Assembly (NCBI GenBank): GCA_028753945.1
Contig: JAPNXP010000008.1
Location: forward strand, 2,728,001 to 2,792,000
From: Hexactinellida sp. DTS-2022
Lineage: Eukaryota > Porifera > Hexactinellida
DNA length: 64,000 nt
Direction: 5' to 3'
Under the pieces are notes generated by a model, which was given only the letters and a program-made list of their open reading frames with translations, was not told the origin of the DNA and ran no database searches. Made by a program: the position numbers and the translations under genes. This document shows, one piece after another, positions 43,344 to 54,335 of the stretch (position 1 is the first letter of the stretch; each line of letters opens with the position of its first letter).

Positions 43344-44263
43344 ATTATACCATTGTCTTGTTCTTTTTTCATTCCTAATTTACATTTTTTTCCATTGCTA
43401 ATCTACCTTCATTTATATTACAATAATAATATCACTAAGAATATCCTTTTTAGTTCAGAATTAGTCATTTTTACTAAACTTCCATTTATTATAAAACGCG
43501 TTAGTTGATCAATTGCAGATATTTCATTTTCGATCAATTGCATAATTATTTGTTGATCAATTGCAAACCTCACAAATTCGATCAATTGCAAACCTCCAAA
43601 TTCGATCAATTGCAGCGCCCTCGGGACAGGTAGTAGTAAATTATTAATTACGATTACATGGGCTAAACAGTTGTTCTTAACTGGTGGGGAATGGATCCTT
43701 TGTGTAAAATATAATTTCTGATAAATATTTTATATAATTCTACGTGCTATAGTATTATTGTCGAGCCTCCTCACAATTATGATCAAAGCTAAGTTCGAAA
43801 CAACTTAGAGGCAAACACTTTCACTGGTCCTCACATAGCCAAGCTTGCCCAGTAAACAAGTGCAACTATTTCATTAATACTTTTAGAAATTTGATTGCCC
43901 GGTTTCTATCGAGAAATGTCAAGATTAAGCGATGTTGATGATGAATCAAATAGGTTGCTCACTTTTTAAATTATTAAGTTATTCAACAGAATACTATATA
44001 CTTAGTACAAGACTTAGCCAGGTTGGTCAGGTTTCAACCTAACCATTTTTATTTTGGTGGCTACGGCCCTTTAAGAGATACATTCATTTTTATGTTGTAA
44101 ATTAAGTTCATATTTAGGTTGAGAGTAGAGTAGCTGGGTCCCCAATATAGGAAATTGCACAGAAAAGGTTAAAAACCACTTATCAAAATAACACCAGTGA
44201 AAGTGCTTGCCTCTAATTTGTTTTTAACTTAGCTTTGATCATAATTGTGAGGAGGCTCGACAA

Positions 44264-44665
44264 CAGGGTTGTTTGATTTAAATCAAGTGATTTAAATCAT
44301 GATTTAAATCAATGATTTTTATTAATAAAAATCATGATTTTAATCAAAAATCTGATTTTAATCAAAGAAGTCTGATTTAAATCAAGAAAGTAAGACTTTT
44401 TTGATTTAAATCAGACTTTTTGATTTAAATCAGATTTTTTATGTCTATAGTTTTTTGCGAAAAAAGAAAAGAAATACATTGATAATGAGTCAAATTACAT
44501 TGATAATGAGTCATTAACAATGTAATTAATCTATTAGCCAAATAATATACGCCAGTGTGATATAAATTGCAAAAAAAACACAATTAAAATCAAAATTCTG
44601 ATTTAAATCAAAAAAATCTGATTTTTTTGATTTTTTTAAAAAAATCATGATTTTTATCAACCCTG
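44264..44665. mobile_element. hAT MITE built of GATTTAAATCA repeats
   Basis: Ends CAGGGTTGTTTGATTTAAAT and a complement ending TATCAACCCTG. Perfect 8-bp target duplication CTCGACAA at 44256-44263 and 44666-44673. The empty site is preserved in the opposite arm of the host element. Confidence 0.95.
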
Positions 44666-44960
44666 CTCGACAATAATACTATAGCAAGTATAATTTATAT
44701 AAAATATTTCTCAGAAATGATATTTTACACAAAGGATCCATTCCCCACCAATTAAGAACAACTGTTTTAGCCCATGTAATCGTAATTAATAATTTACTAC
44801 TACCTGTCCCGTCCCGGAAATTAAGCATACCCAACCAGCCTTGTGTTTAATTTTATAGATTAATAATTTAACACCAATTTCAATGTCAACTAAATTTATT
44901 AAAAGTTTAATTATTTGTAAAAATTTTTGTTATACTCATATTATTTGTCGTTGTTATGGT

Positions 44961-45041
44961 CATAGGCGTCGTAACCCGCCCGGGTGCCCGGAAATGTCCG
45001 GACGGCCCGAAAGAATTGACTTTGCATTTACGACGCCTATG
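44961..45041. mobile_element. 81-bp mini-MITE, CATAGGCGYC ends
   Basis: Ends CATAGGCGTCGTAA and TTACGACGCCTATG. The 8-bp flanks match at 6 of 8 positions (GTTATGGT, TTTATGGA). 45065-45160 beside it is a fragment of the array monomer (ACAAGTTGAAACAATAGAAT). Confidence 0.65.
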
Positions 45042-45162
45042 TTTATGGAATATATAATCTTAGTTTTCAATTAGAAAATAAAAGCCTACTCGATCTCAAA
45101 GTTAAATGAATAAAATTATTACAAGTTGAAACAATAGAATCAGATTTAATAAGTTATCTTTA

Positions 45163-45262
45163 GTAGAGGTGCACCGGATCCGGCCGGATTTCCCCATTTG
45201 TGGTGGATCCGGGATCCGGCCGGATCCGAGATGAGGTTACCGGATCCACCGGATCCGAATCT
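45163..45262. repeat. GGATCCGG-repeat block, MITE left end
   Basis: Starts TAGAGGTGCACCGGATCCGG, a hAT-like end, followed by clustered CCGGATCC motifs. No right end was found. 45263-46600 shows nothing else. Confidence 0.5.
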
Positions 45263-46612
45263 GTATGCGTATCAACTATTTAAGGTTAATTTTCGGCAGA
45301 TTCATGCAAAAAACACATAAATTTCGTTTTGAAGTTAGGTGTTTGATTTTCACATATATGATAGAAGACACTATAGCTATATCGAAACTGAAACCGAAAT
45401 CGAATTATCTTTAATAAATTTGATTTTATGGGGCGTGCAGTTTTATGGTAATACAAAAGTCCCATAGGGGGATTTCTTCAGACTCAACCTGATAAGTGTG
45501 TTGTTTGCAAGATCATTATTAGCTAAAGACAGATTATGTGCGATACATCACATAGATCATCGTTATGGGCGGTTGGTGGGCGGTTTAGAATTTTGATTTG
45601 ACCTAAATAAAAAAAATTGCGACCTTTTGATCTCAAAAATTGATTTAAAAGGTCATTTTTTTATGCGATATTTGATAAAATGTTTGAAAAATAAAATTCG
45701 AAGTCATAATTCAAAAATGTAAACCGACTACCAACTCAGTACGCTTATAATCTTTAAATATTTATTTTGATAACAAATATTGATGGCCGCATTCCCAAAA
45801 TACTGCATTATATCGACCACCACTTTTGGAAATCGCCCTATGGGAGATTTGTATTAGACAAATCTTGAATTCGACAAAAAAAAAAGTCGAATAATATTCG
45901 CTCGAGTGATTGAGTATAATTAAAATTACGTAATACTGCATTCCTATACTGACTGAAAATATGTGCGCCTATTTTACTCCAAAAACCACAGAAGTTTAAG
46001 CGCTTATAGAGCTTAATATATTCAATAGATATATTAGTGAATACATCCAAGCTATTTCCTCTTCAGTTTTCGTGCTTACTATATATTTATTAGTCAGATA
46101 CTGAAACCTAGGTAATGATTTCATGATTATTTGGAATTTTTTTGATTCAAAATATTACAACAATTCTTTAGATCTATTTGCAACGTTAGAAACAGCTTGG
46201 ATGTATCTACTAGCATACTCTTAAATATTCTCAATACTTAATTCATCTTAAACCAGTTTCAACTTTCAGAAAAATGGCGTCATGTTGGCTCGAATTTCTC
46301 GAAAAATGATTTCTAGAAATAGTACAAATTCCTATAAAAGTAGGTACCCCCGGTGCCATATTTCCTAAAGTATTTTGAATTTTTGAATGAGACTTTCAGT
46401 GAATACTCTAATCATATAGAGCTTGCTAAATATATACTAAAACATTAAACTTATGAATTATGGAATTTCATTTTCAACTTGCGGGTCGAGCCTTAATAAA
46501 TTCCCATTCCACTGAATTCAGGTTCAAAAATTTCTTTCGATTGTGAGGCCTGACATCAGTAAAGTATGACATAATGATGCTAAACAATAAACTACAATAT
46601 CTTTTGGGGAAA

Positions 46613-46733
46613 AAAAAAAACGAAATTGCAGCTGTGCCGACAGCATGTTCCTTGGATGCTACTTGCAGGTTAATTGATCGTGCCTCCAAAGGAAAATGCT
46701 GTCTGCACAGCTGCAATTTAGGATTTTTTCTCC
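46613..46733. repeat. Solo copy of the array hairpin
   Basis: GAAATTGCAGCTGTGCCGAC...CTGTCTGCACAGCTGCAATTT pairs as in the hairpins at 24144-33070 but is diverged and stands alone, so the hairpin is an independent dispersed unit. Confidence 0.85.
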
Positions 46734-46934
46734 ATGTTAACATCACTATCAGTGGTATCCTGCTGTGGGAGCGCCGATCCCTTACTTTACTTTTAAATTA
46801 TATTATTTGCTGTTGGTGAGACTATAACAAGTTATTTACAACTAGGTTGATATGGCTGAGAATTCTGCCCAATATAAACGTGGAGTTAAAACTAGTAATT
46901 CCCAATCTCAGGAATATAATGAGATATTGAAGTA

Positions 46935-47774
46935 CATTTAACTCCCGTTATAACGAAGTGCTCGGGACCGTGGTTTCATTTAGTTATAATCAGAGTTTGT
47001 TATGACCGGAGTAAATCAATAGCTTAGAGGGTATATGGGATTTAAATCACTTCGTTTTAAGCCGAATTTCGTTAATTCCATTTCGGTGTAACGAAATTTT
47101 TAACAATGTAATATGATAGAATGATTTTCCAACCATTGAATGACTTCGTTATAAGCAGTAGCGTAACTAGGTAGGGGCGATGTGGGGACGTGCCCCTAGC
47201 GGCACGTTTTGGGGGCGGCATTTTGACATCTTGTTTACCATTTTTTCTCACAATTGCACGAATTACATGCTAATAAAAATCTCTTTGAACCATTTCAAGT
47301 TAATTTTCCAGGTTTTTTCTTAACGATTGCAGTTGTCATCCGATACAGTAATATTTTTGAATAATTCATTAATACATTTAGTATATGAACTCTAAACGTT
47401 CAAAAGGTTGCGACCGGCTGAGCGGGGCTATCTACAAATGAAGGAGCTACTAGCGACCCAAACTAGTTTAATCGTATCTCTTACATGACATTTGTTTTTG
47501 ATCTGCTAGAAAATAGAATATTATACGGCAAATGAATTAGATAACACAGGTTGCAATATATTAGCTGTGTACTTCATTTAAAAATACACTGTCTCCTGGA
47601 TAAGTATAGAGGAAAATATTAATGCTTTGAATGTTTTAATATAAACTAATTAGTGTTTTTTGTCTGTGGGGGGCGGGCGGCGTTTTTGATGCTTGCCCCA
47701 AGCGGCACTTTACCACGTTACGCCACTGGTTATAAGCAGGCACTTCGTTATATCCGACTTGGTTATAATGACTG
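46935..47774. mobile_element. Mariner-type MITE, ACGAAGTGC family
   Basis: TA flanks. The ends share TATAACGAAGTGC in inverted orientation, and TTCGTTATAA motifs repeat inside. It is split by the hAT MITE at 47156-47728. Confidence 0.7.
47156..47728. mobile_element. hAT MITE, CAGTRGCGTAAC family
   Basis: Ends CAGTAGCGTAACTAGG and ACGTTACGCCACTG. Perfect 8-bp target duplication GTTATAAG at 47148-47155 and 47729-47736. Subterminal GTGCCCCTAGCGGCAC and GCCCCAAGCGGCAC lie near the ends. Confidence 0.92.
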
Positions 47775-48031
47775 TACTAGTTTTTTGATATTTTGTGAGT
47801 AATTAATTAATCATTTACTTGTCAATTTATTCAATTTTTGGAATCACACTACCACTCCCATAGTTATATATTGAGCAGAGCACCACTGATCACTATGAAG
47901 GTGTTAAACCATTTCAGAAAGGTGTTTCGGAAGGTAACGGCTCATAGGGAGTTGGAAGTTTCGTTTTAGCTCACTTAATTTCAGAAATATTCATGTTTGA
48001 TTCCTTTCCGTATCAATATTCTTCTTTGTAC

Positions 48032-48405
48032 CATAGGCGCCAAGTTTGGGGTTTTGGGGGGGGCTGTACCCCCCCCCCCATGATTTTAATTGAGGGGGGG
48101 GCAGCTCCCCCCCCCATATTGTTGATCGATCCCCCCCCCCATATTGCTGATTGAGGGGGCTGGGGGTCACTGGGAGCGACCTCCCGGACCTTTCGTTGGA
48201 TTTAATTTTTACATGAAAGCGGACCTTTTGATCGACCAAGGGATGATAAAGGGTGAGAATCACATTTCTTTACTCAATATATCCAGATTTTGTTTCTGAA
48301 GAAACAAATCTGGAAATATTTAGTAAACCTCCCAGTGGCCCCCCCAGACCCCCCAAGTAGGCCCCCTCATCTTTGATTATATTTTTCCAAAACTTGACGC
48401 CTATG
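48032..48405. mobile_element. MITE, CATAGGCGCC ends
   Basis: Ends CATAGGCGCCAAGTTTGGGG and CCAAAACTTGACGCCTATG. The 8-bp flanks match at 6 of 8 positions (CTTTGTAC, CTTAGTAT). The interior has long C and G runs. Related in its ends to 44961-45041. Confidence 0.7.
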
Positions 48406-49924
48406 CTTAGTATTAATATAATATATCGTCACTGCCACCTGAAAACCACCCTATCTAATTATAGACTGTTACAATTTTTAAAGCTTAGTTTTGGGGAATT
48501 TTCTGAAGTTATAAAGCTGAGATTTGGAACATATCACTATGATATGTAAAGTTGTAAACTAAGACCTGTTCAGTTCCGATTGTCCAAATTTCTCCTTAAT
48601 TACAAACTGGAGCCCTTTGGGAGCAAAAAAGTGTTTCAAATGTGGGAAAATCGTCCGTTTCGTCGAAAATTGTCCAATTCTGATGAAAAAAAATTCTTTT
48701 TGATAATAACACCCCCTAGAGTAACTCAAGGGGACATGGTAGAATGGATTGGAATCGATTTTTAGATCTGTGCTCTTTATATATTTTTCAGAACTAAGCG
48801 TTTAGTAATATATTATTCTCTATGGGATCTTAATTCTAGAATTTGAAAGAAATCTGTGCTTAGAAGCCTATTAATAGAGCGCTAGTAGTATTAAAATGGC
48901 TTCTATATATATACTCCTTATAGTGTGGGAAGTATAGGATTACTAGGATCAACGAGTAGTGTGTTGTATATACTCTATTTGTGAAATTTGAGCAGTGTTG
49001 ACAGATCATGAAAAAGTTCCTAGATTTTGGCTTTGGCATGAACCTATGGTATGTACATGGCCCCCCACTTCATTATTGGGGGCCGTTTTCACCTATGTTT
49101 TCTAAGAAAATGCTAAATTTGAAATGGGAGCGCCCCCCCACTTCTTTTTTTGGCAAAACACCACTGGTTATATTAATAACTATTATAGGATGATAGGAAA
49201 TTAAGAAATTTAGAAAAAATCATCGTAAATCTGTTATAATAGATCCATAGAGAACTATAATGATATTAAATAAGGGTAAGTTAAAGTGGCGAGAAAATTT
49301 TTAACTTGATGTTACATTCTATAGATAATTGATAGGAAGGAGCGCCCCCCCCTGGGATATAAGCGCCTTTCTAGCGAAATAAGTGGGGGGTGCGCCCCCG
49401 AGCCCCCCCCAAAAACATCACTGAATATGACTATAAGCGGAACCAGCGTTGTAAAAATATTGAAAATTTTTGAACATTTCAAATTTATCCTTTCCTTTGG
49501 GCGGATGTAGCCTTAAGGTGATAGAATATCGCATTTATTTATATTATTAAATCATGAAAAATTATTGTTTAAGCATTCCAATTGTACTTTGATAAACTAT
49601 CTATCCAATTCCGAAATAAAAATTGGATTCGGACATTTTTTTAACCTTTTGACGTCACCAAAGGTCAAAGTCGCCGTCATTTTGTACAAAAAATTCGCGG
49701 TAATTTCCGGAAAGTGACCTTGTATATGTAGAGCATATCTCAAAAAGTATAAGTCGGAGAAAAAAACTATACCTCAAAAATGATCATTATCAGTAGAGCT
49801 ACCAGATCCGCATGTGTCGATTTTCAACTGTAATTCCAAATTATAAAGTTAATAATTAATCATAACAAAATATTTGACAAATATGAGTAATAATTAGAAA
49901 ATCTATAGAAAAAAATTATTAACC
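48406..49924. other. Intergenic; decayed C-tract MITE ends only
   Basis: Two same-direction MITE-like edges, CCACTGGTT at about 49172 and AACATCACTG at about 49425, each follow C-rich tracts. No matching partners or open frames could be supported. Confidence 0.4.
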
Positions 49925-50022
49925 CGCTGATAACCACTTGTGACCCACATGCCCATATATGGGCATAAAGTGGTTTAGTTCCATTTCCGTGACCCATCGG
50001 TGGTAAACGTCGTGTTAAATTG
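49925..50022 (-). repeat. Dispersed segment shared with 27396-27466
   Basis: Reverse complement of the segment in the tandem array, extending about 25 bp further on one side. It contains the TGCCCATATATGGGCA palindrome. Confidence 0.85.
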
Positions 50023-50202
50023 ATTCTGATAAATGTACGTGGCTGATTTGGTAACACTAATAGTGTAGAGTTAAATTAGCACTATTGCAGAACTTGCGCC
50101 AAATAGAGTAAATTGCTAGCTTTTACTTTACCTAGTATGGATTCACTATTAGGCTAAACTTTGACTATGAATATCTAATTCAAATTTTTAGATTTTAATC
50201 TG

Positions 50203-50520
50203 GACGGTCTGGACCGGTCCAGTTGATGTACTGGTCCAGAACGTTATATCACATATTTGGACAGTTACAGACCGCATAGTAGAGTGGCTATTTATATCCA
50301 CTTGTATTTATAAGATACTTATTACTTATGTGCTTGTAAACAATGGGAAATAACGGATTGGAGCCTGATCGTTTGTCCAATCTAGGATGAATCCAGACCG
50401 ATGAACCGGTCCAGACCGTTATATCGTTTATTTGGACCGGTCCTGACCGCACTTGAAAATAAGCGTACCGGACTGACCTGAGACCGATCGGTCCGGTCCG
50501 GTACAGACCGCTGCATCTCT
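50203..50520. repeat. GGTCCGG-repeat block, probable hAT MITE
   Basis: Repeated GGACCGGTCC and GGTCTGGACC motifs. The right edge, GCGGTCTGTACC read inward from CAGAGATGCA, is hAT-like. The left edge is unclear. Confidence 0.5.
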
Positions 50521-50589
50521 GTGTTTACGAATCATTACACTCTTGTTTGTCATAAATGTATTGATTTTATTGTGGTTATGCTAGCTACT

Positions 50590-50870
50590 AAGTTAAATAT
50601 GACACTACTTAGTTGTTCGGCTCCAAAGTGTAAGGGTAACTACAAATCAGATGACCGGTTCGCGCATTTCAAGATGCACCAGAAACCAGATCAACTCAGA
50701 CAACTTTTTTCGGGCAATTTGCAGATAAGAGGCACACTGGTTCCCAATGGATGCGATGAATTTCGCAACGTTACATGTGTGAATCTAAAGCGGAAAGATA
50801 TTTTTCACAAGTTTTTCTACCAGGATTTCCCTCCTACTATTCTCAATTTGTCACATGCACAGTAATCTCG
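50590..50870 (+). pseudogene. THAP-domain fragment
   Basis: LLSCSAPKCKGNYKSDDRFA, then HFKMHQKPDQLRQLF, resemble the first half of a THAP C2CH domain (CxxxxC, phenylalanines, but no Trp). The later part, RNVTCVNLKRKDIFHKFFYQ, could be its diverged remainder. It is short and isolated and is probably a transposon remnant. Confidence 0.5.
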
Positions 50871-51029
50871 ACTCTGCGGAAGATGAATTGTTTTCTCAGC
50901 TCTATCACTCAGCCTGAGTCAGACATAGAAGAAAGAAAGAGACGTTAACGATTTCCAGGAAATGCAAGGTACGTTCTCATTTCTTTCCCTCCCTGAAAAT
51001 TGGTCATTATGTTATCCCGATGTATATAC

Positions 51030-52813
51030 GAATGGCAGAACTTTCGTCCCTGGAATTTTCGTCCCCGGTATGGTCCCCTTAGGAAATGACTTAATTTAAT
51101 ATAGTTTAATTAATAATTGAGTATACAAACGAAAATAAGTAATTAAAAGCTAAAGTTGTAGGCAATACCCCTAAGGTAAGTTAAAGTACGTATCTCGATT
51201 TGCATAATCGGATACGAGTGCTTGAATGCGCTCATTGCGGTCAATTTCCTTCTTTGTGTGAACCCTTGTCTCACCAGCCTCCCAATTTGTTAAAATTGCT
51301 TCCTGAAGCAACTGTTCACGCTGCAATACTTTAAGTAATTTACAGATTGTAGGGTGGGAGCAGGCAATACTGGTCTGAAATGCATTATGCCATCCTTCAA
51401 CATTATTTGTAGTGCGGGCTAGATGTTATTTGACCCTTTGATACATGCTCCAAATTCTAATGGGGAATTGGGGGATTCGTCTACTTTGATCATGGAGCCG
51501 TTTTCCAATGTACGTTTCCTCAAAATATTGTGCAACAGTGATCGCTTGCTCCGGGAATTCTGTCATCAGGCTAATAAAGCAATCAGGAACATCTTGCTCA
51601 GGGACGAAATCAGACCCATGAGCATTCTCAATTTAATTTGAAGTTCGCCATCGGCTTGATATTGAACAGTCAATCCTTCACTTTGAATTTTCCTCCATAT
51701 ATTTTGGGAAAGGTGGAAAAAACATCCAGAAATCACTGCAATAAAATTATTTACAATGAGTTGATCGCTGCCTTCTCAAAATCAACCATGACAGTTTTAG
51801 GGTTCAAGTCGGGTTTAATTTCAAGTAATTTGCGAAGCAGTGTGTTGTAAGTAGATTCCTTTTTATTCGGCAGTAGAGCAAAAATACAAGGAAAAACGAA
51901 ACCATCCTTTTCAGCGTGTATGGTATATAATTGGAAAAATATTCGGGAACAACTTTAAATGTCCGTCTGCAAACCAGGTATTTGATTCTTTGAGAATCGA
52001 AAAGAATTTAGGAGCAGAAAAAATTATCACACGATTATTATCACCATAGCCGAAATCATAAAGTAAAAATAGCTCATCTTTTAATGTCACTTTGTATTTT
52101 TGTGGGATTTGTATTTCGGCAGCACATGTTGGATTGCCACAGCTTATTTCAGAAACACTCTTGCACTTACGAATGGTTTTCTTCCCCGAGGTCAATTTAG
52201 GGAGTTGTGCTATGCTTGAAGAACTCATTTTCTCAATTCCATTTGACAGTATAGCCCTAGTACTTTCCTCGGAGTTAAATGAACGTTCTTTCACGTAATT
52301 GTATCCTCTAATCATTCCAATGCGTGCAGGATCCGATCCATGTGTATGACTTGAATGAATCTCTTCCAAGGATTTCGGCATAACTACATCAATATTTTTC
52401 GTATGCAGACGTGATTAGAAACCCCTCGCTTTTCACATACCCACTGTTGAACATCTACTGATGACTTAGTCAAAGTATAAGCAAACCCTTCGAGTGTCGC
52501 TTTATTTTTACCTCTCGACTCTTGATTAGTTCAATTGTGAGTGGAAGTGCCATGTTGCAAATGGGAATGAAAGTTTACACGAAATATTATATCTATCTAT
52601 TGAAATCAAGTTTATTTATAGTGTTTTGTAGTGTTGAGTTTATTTTCATTAAGATTGTTTGGCTGCCCACATTCAGCCATTCAATTGTTCAGATGTATAC
52701 TATCACTTTTCAATCGTTATATGTAACACTAATTAAAAGGATTTCTTACAAACCCGAATGTTAATGCAAGACACGAAAAAAAACAAATACCGGGGACGAA
52801 AATTCCGCTACCC
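51030..52813 (-). mobile_element. MULE-C, decayed
   Basis: The ends share GGAATTTTCGTCCCCGG in inverted orientation (51050-51066 and 52786-52803). GTATATAC occurs just outside both (51022-51029 and 52814-52821), a likely degraded 9-bp duplication. It lies immediately left of the gypsy LTR. Confidence 0.72.
51170..52550 (-). pseudogene. MULE-C transposase remnant (FLYWCH + DDE)
   Basis: Read leftwards: FLYWCH-like GFAYTLTKSS and WVCEKRG near 52480, the LPKLTSGKKTIRK block, IPQKYKVTLKDELFLLYDFG, and the first catalytic Asp in TWFADGHLKLFP near 51970. A third-catalytic-residue block, VEGWHNAFQTSIACSHPTIC, lies near 51350. Several frame breaks separate the parts. Its order and wording follow MULE-A, so it is an older member of the same group. 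Confidence 0.75.
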
Positions 52814-52874
52814 GTATATACCTAGCTTGATACGCCCTCGTATAGAATACTATAGCATGATGGTAGGCGCTACT

Positions 52875-53460
52875 TGTTAGTAAATTTGATCTTCTGTTCA
52901 AGCCAGTGTAAGGTGTATTTCTCCACTTTGATAAATTCTCTAAGTGGGTGGTAGGATATATTCTGCCTACATCGGCGTAGCACGCGGTGTATTGTGCCAC
53001 TTGTGTCACAAGTGGCCCATTGACAGGAACACAAATGCTACTACATTGAAACGAGTTAGTTAAAATATCATACTATTGTTACAGACTAAGTGACACAGCG
53101 GTAAGTTATAATGAAATATACCGTATTTCACCGAATAAGCGCCGGGTCAATAAAAATGACATTGGTATGATAAAATTTAAACACATTACTAGATCACTGT
53201 AATGTAATTCCGAAGATTTTGTCAACTTCAGTAGGTATACTGTTGGTGGAAACCATTAGAACCCACTTAAATATTATTTTCTGGATTTTTCACAAAAATT
53301 TCAGGATAAATTTGGCCCACGAAAACAATAAGCGCCGGGCGCTTATTCGGGGAAATACGGTATATTAAGTAGACAACATACTAATACTAGAGTAGGTATT
53401 GAATAACTATCAAGACTGAGTAGTCTTGCTGTGGTTGACTAATAAGTAATGCTCATGACA
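52875..53460 (-). repeat. Probable 3' LTR of the Ty3/gypsy fossil
   Basis: On the minus strand it begins TGTCATGAGCATTAC directly after a purine-rich tract (GAAGGGGAAG) and ends near CTTGAACAGAAG and ACTAACA, so it has TGT...ACA borders. A mariner-type MITE lies within it. The 5' LTR is beyond the window, so the boundary is inferred. Confidence 0.45.
53121..53360. mobile_element. Mariner-type MITE, CCGTATTTC ends
   Basis: TA flanks. Ends CCGTATTTCACCGAATAAGC and GCTTATTCGGGGAAATACGG, with CGCCGGG just inside both. It is inserted in the probable LTR. Confidence 0.88.
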
Positions 53461-54335
53461 TCACTTCCCCTTCGGAATCAGTCAGTTCGTCGTCCCTATA
53501 TCACCGAGGTTTGTGCCTCGTTCTTTAAACCGCCTTATGGTCATACTAGGGACTGGACTTAGTGGTTTTCGCATGTATTATCATCTCCGTCGGATTCGTG
53601 GGTGCACGTGTCATCAATAGACTCTGAAGGCTCGTTAAGTGAGCTTATAGAGGTAGGCCTGTTGCGTGTGATTCTCGCTCGCTGTATGATTTTCGCTCGC
53701 ACCATGGATACTGCATTAACGTCTGATTCTCGCTCGTTAATGATTACTTACTGATTACTTTACTATTATACATATAGAGGATATACAAACTTATACATTT
53801 TGATCAACAACTAGTTCTTTTCCAATAGCTAATTTTCCTTCATTTTAATTTATTTTTCTAAACCTTTTTGTCATTAAATCTTGTTTAATTGGATTCTGTA
53901 TAATATAATTTTTATAATTATCATTTACATTATTCTAGATTATATTTCTTTCTGCTCCTCGCATCTCCAATTTATTGTAATGCACTGTCCCAACGGTATG
54001 AACATGTTTACTGTTAAATTCTATTATACTAAATATTGAAGCTATGTCGAATTAAATCTATACTTCATGATTGATCATTATGAGGAAAGATTATAAACGA
54101 TCCGATTAAATTAAAATAAATGTTGATTACTAAACCCAAACTCAAAACTAACATAACTATATACGTATATCATATTTACTTATACATATATTTATAACAG
54201 GGTTTGCAATGTAAAATTAGTAGAAATGTTTACAAAATACACTATATTTATGATACAATTTACAAAAGTATATACTAAATAAATGGCTAGAGGGAAGAAT
54301 TATTAGTTAGCCTATAAATACACAGTCACAGTTTA

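Larger units (their letters stand above)
39371..43621 (+). mobile_element. MULE-B, with CAATTGATCGAAA-repeat ends
   Basis: A perfect 9-bp target duplication, CGGGACAGG, lies at 39362-39370 and 43622-43630. The empty site is visible in the right arm of the outer element. The ends start GAGGCGCCTGCAATTGATCG and, inverted, AGGGCGCTGCAATTGATCG. Both continue as spaced repeats of CAATTGATCGAA (39380-39560 and 43500-43615). It carries a FLYWCH-DDE-RING coding region in the plus direction and is itself split by MULE-A. Confidence 0.93.
39285..44842. mobile_element. Outermost long-inverted-repeat element of a four-element nest
   Basis: Excluding insertions, the left arm (39285-39370 plus 43631-43835) pairs with the right arm (44190-44842). 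Shared landmarks are TAATTTCCGGGA, ACGGGACAGG, TAGTAGTAAATTATTAATTA, GGATCCTTTGTG and GAGCCTCCTCACAATTATG. The loop is about 350 bp and non-coding, so this is a foldback-type non-autonomous element. The target duplication is not clear. A MULE is inserted in the left arm and a hAT MITE in the right arm. Confidence 0.75.
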
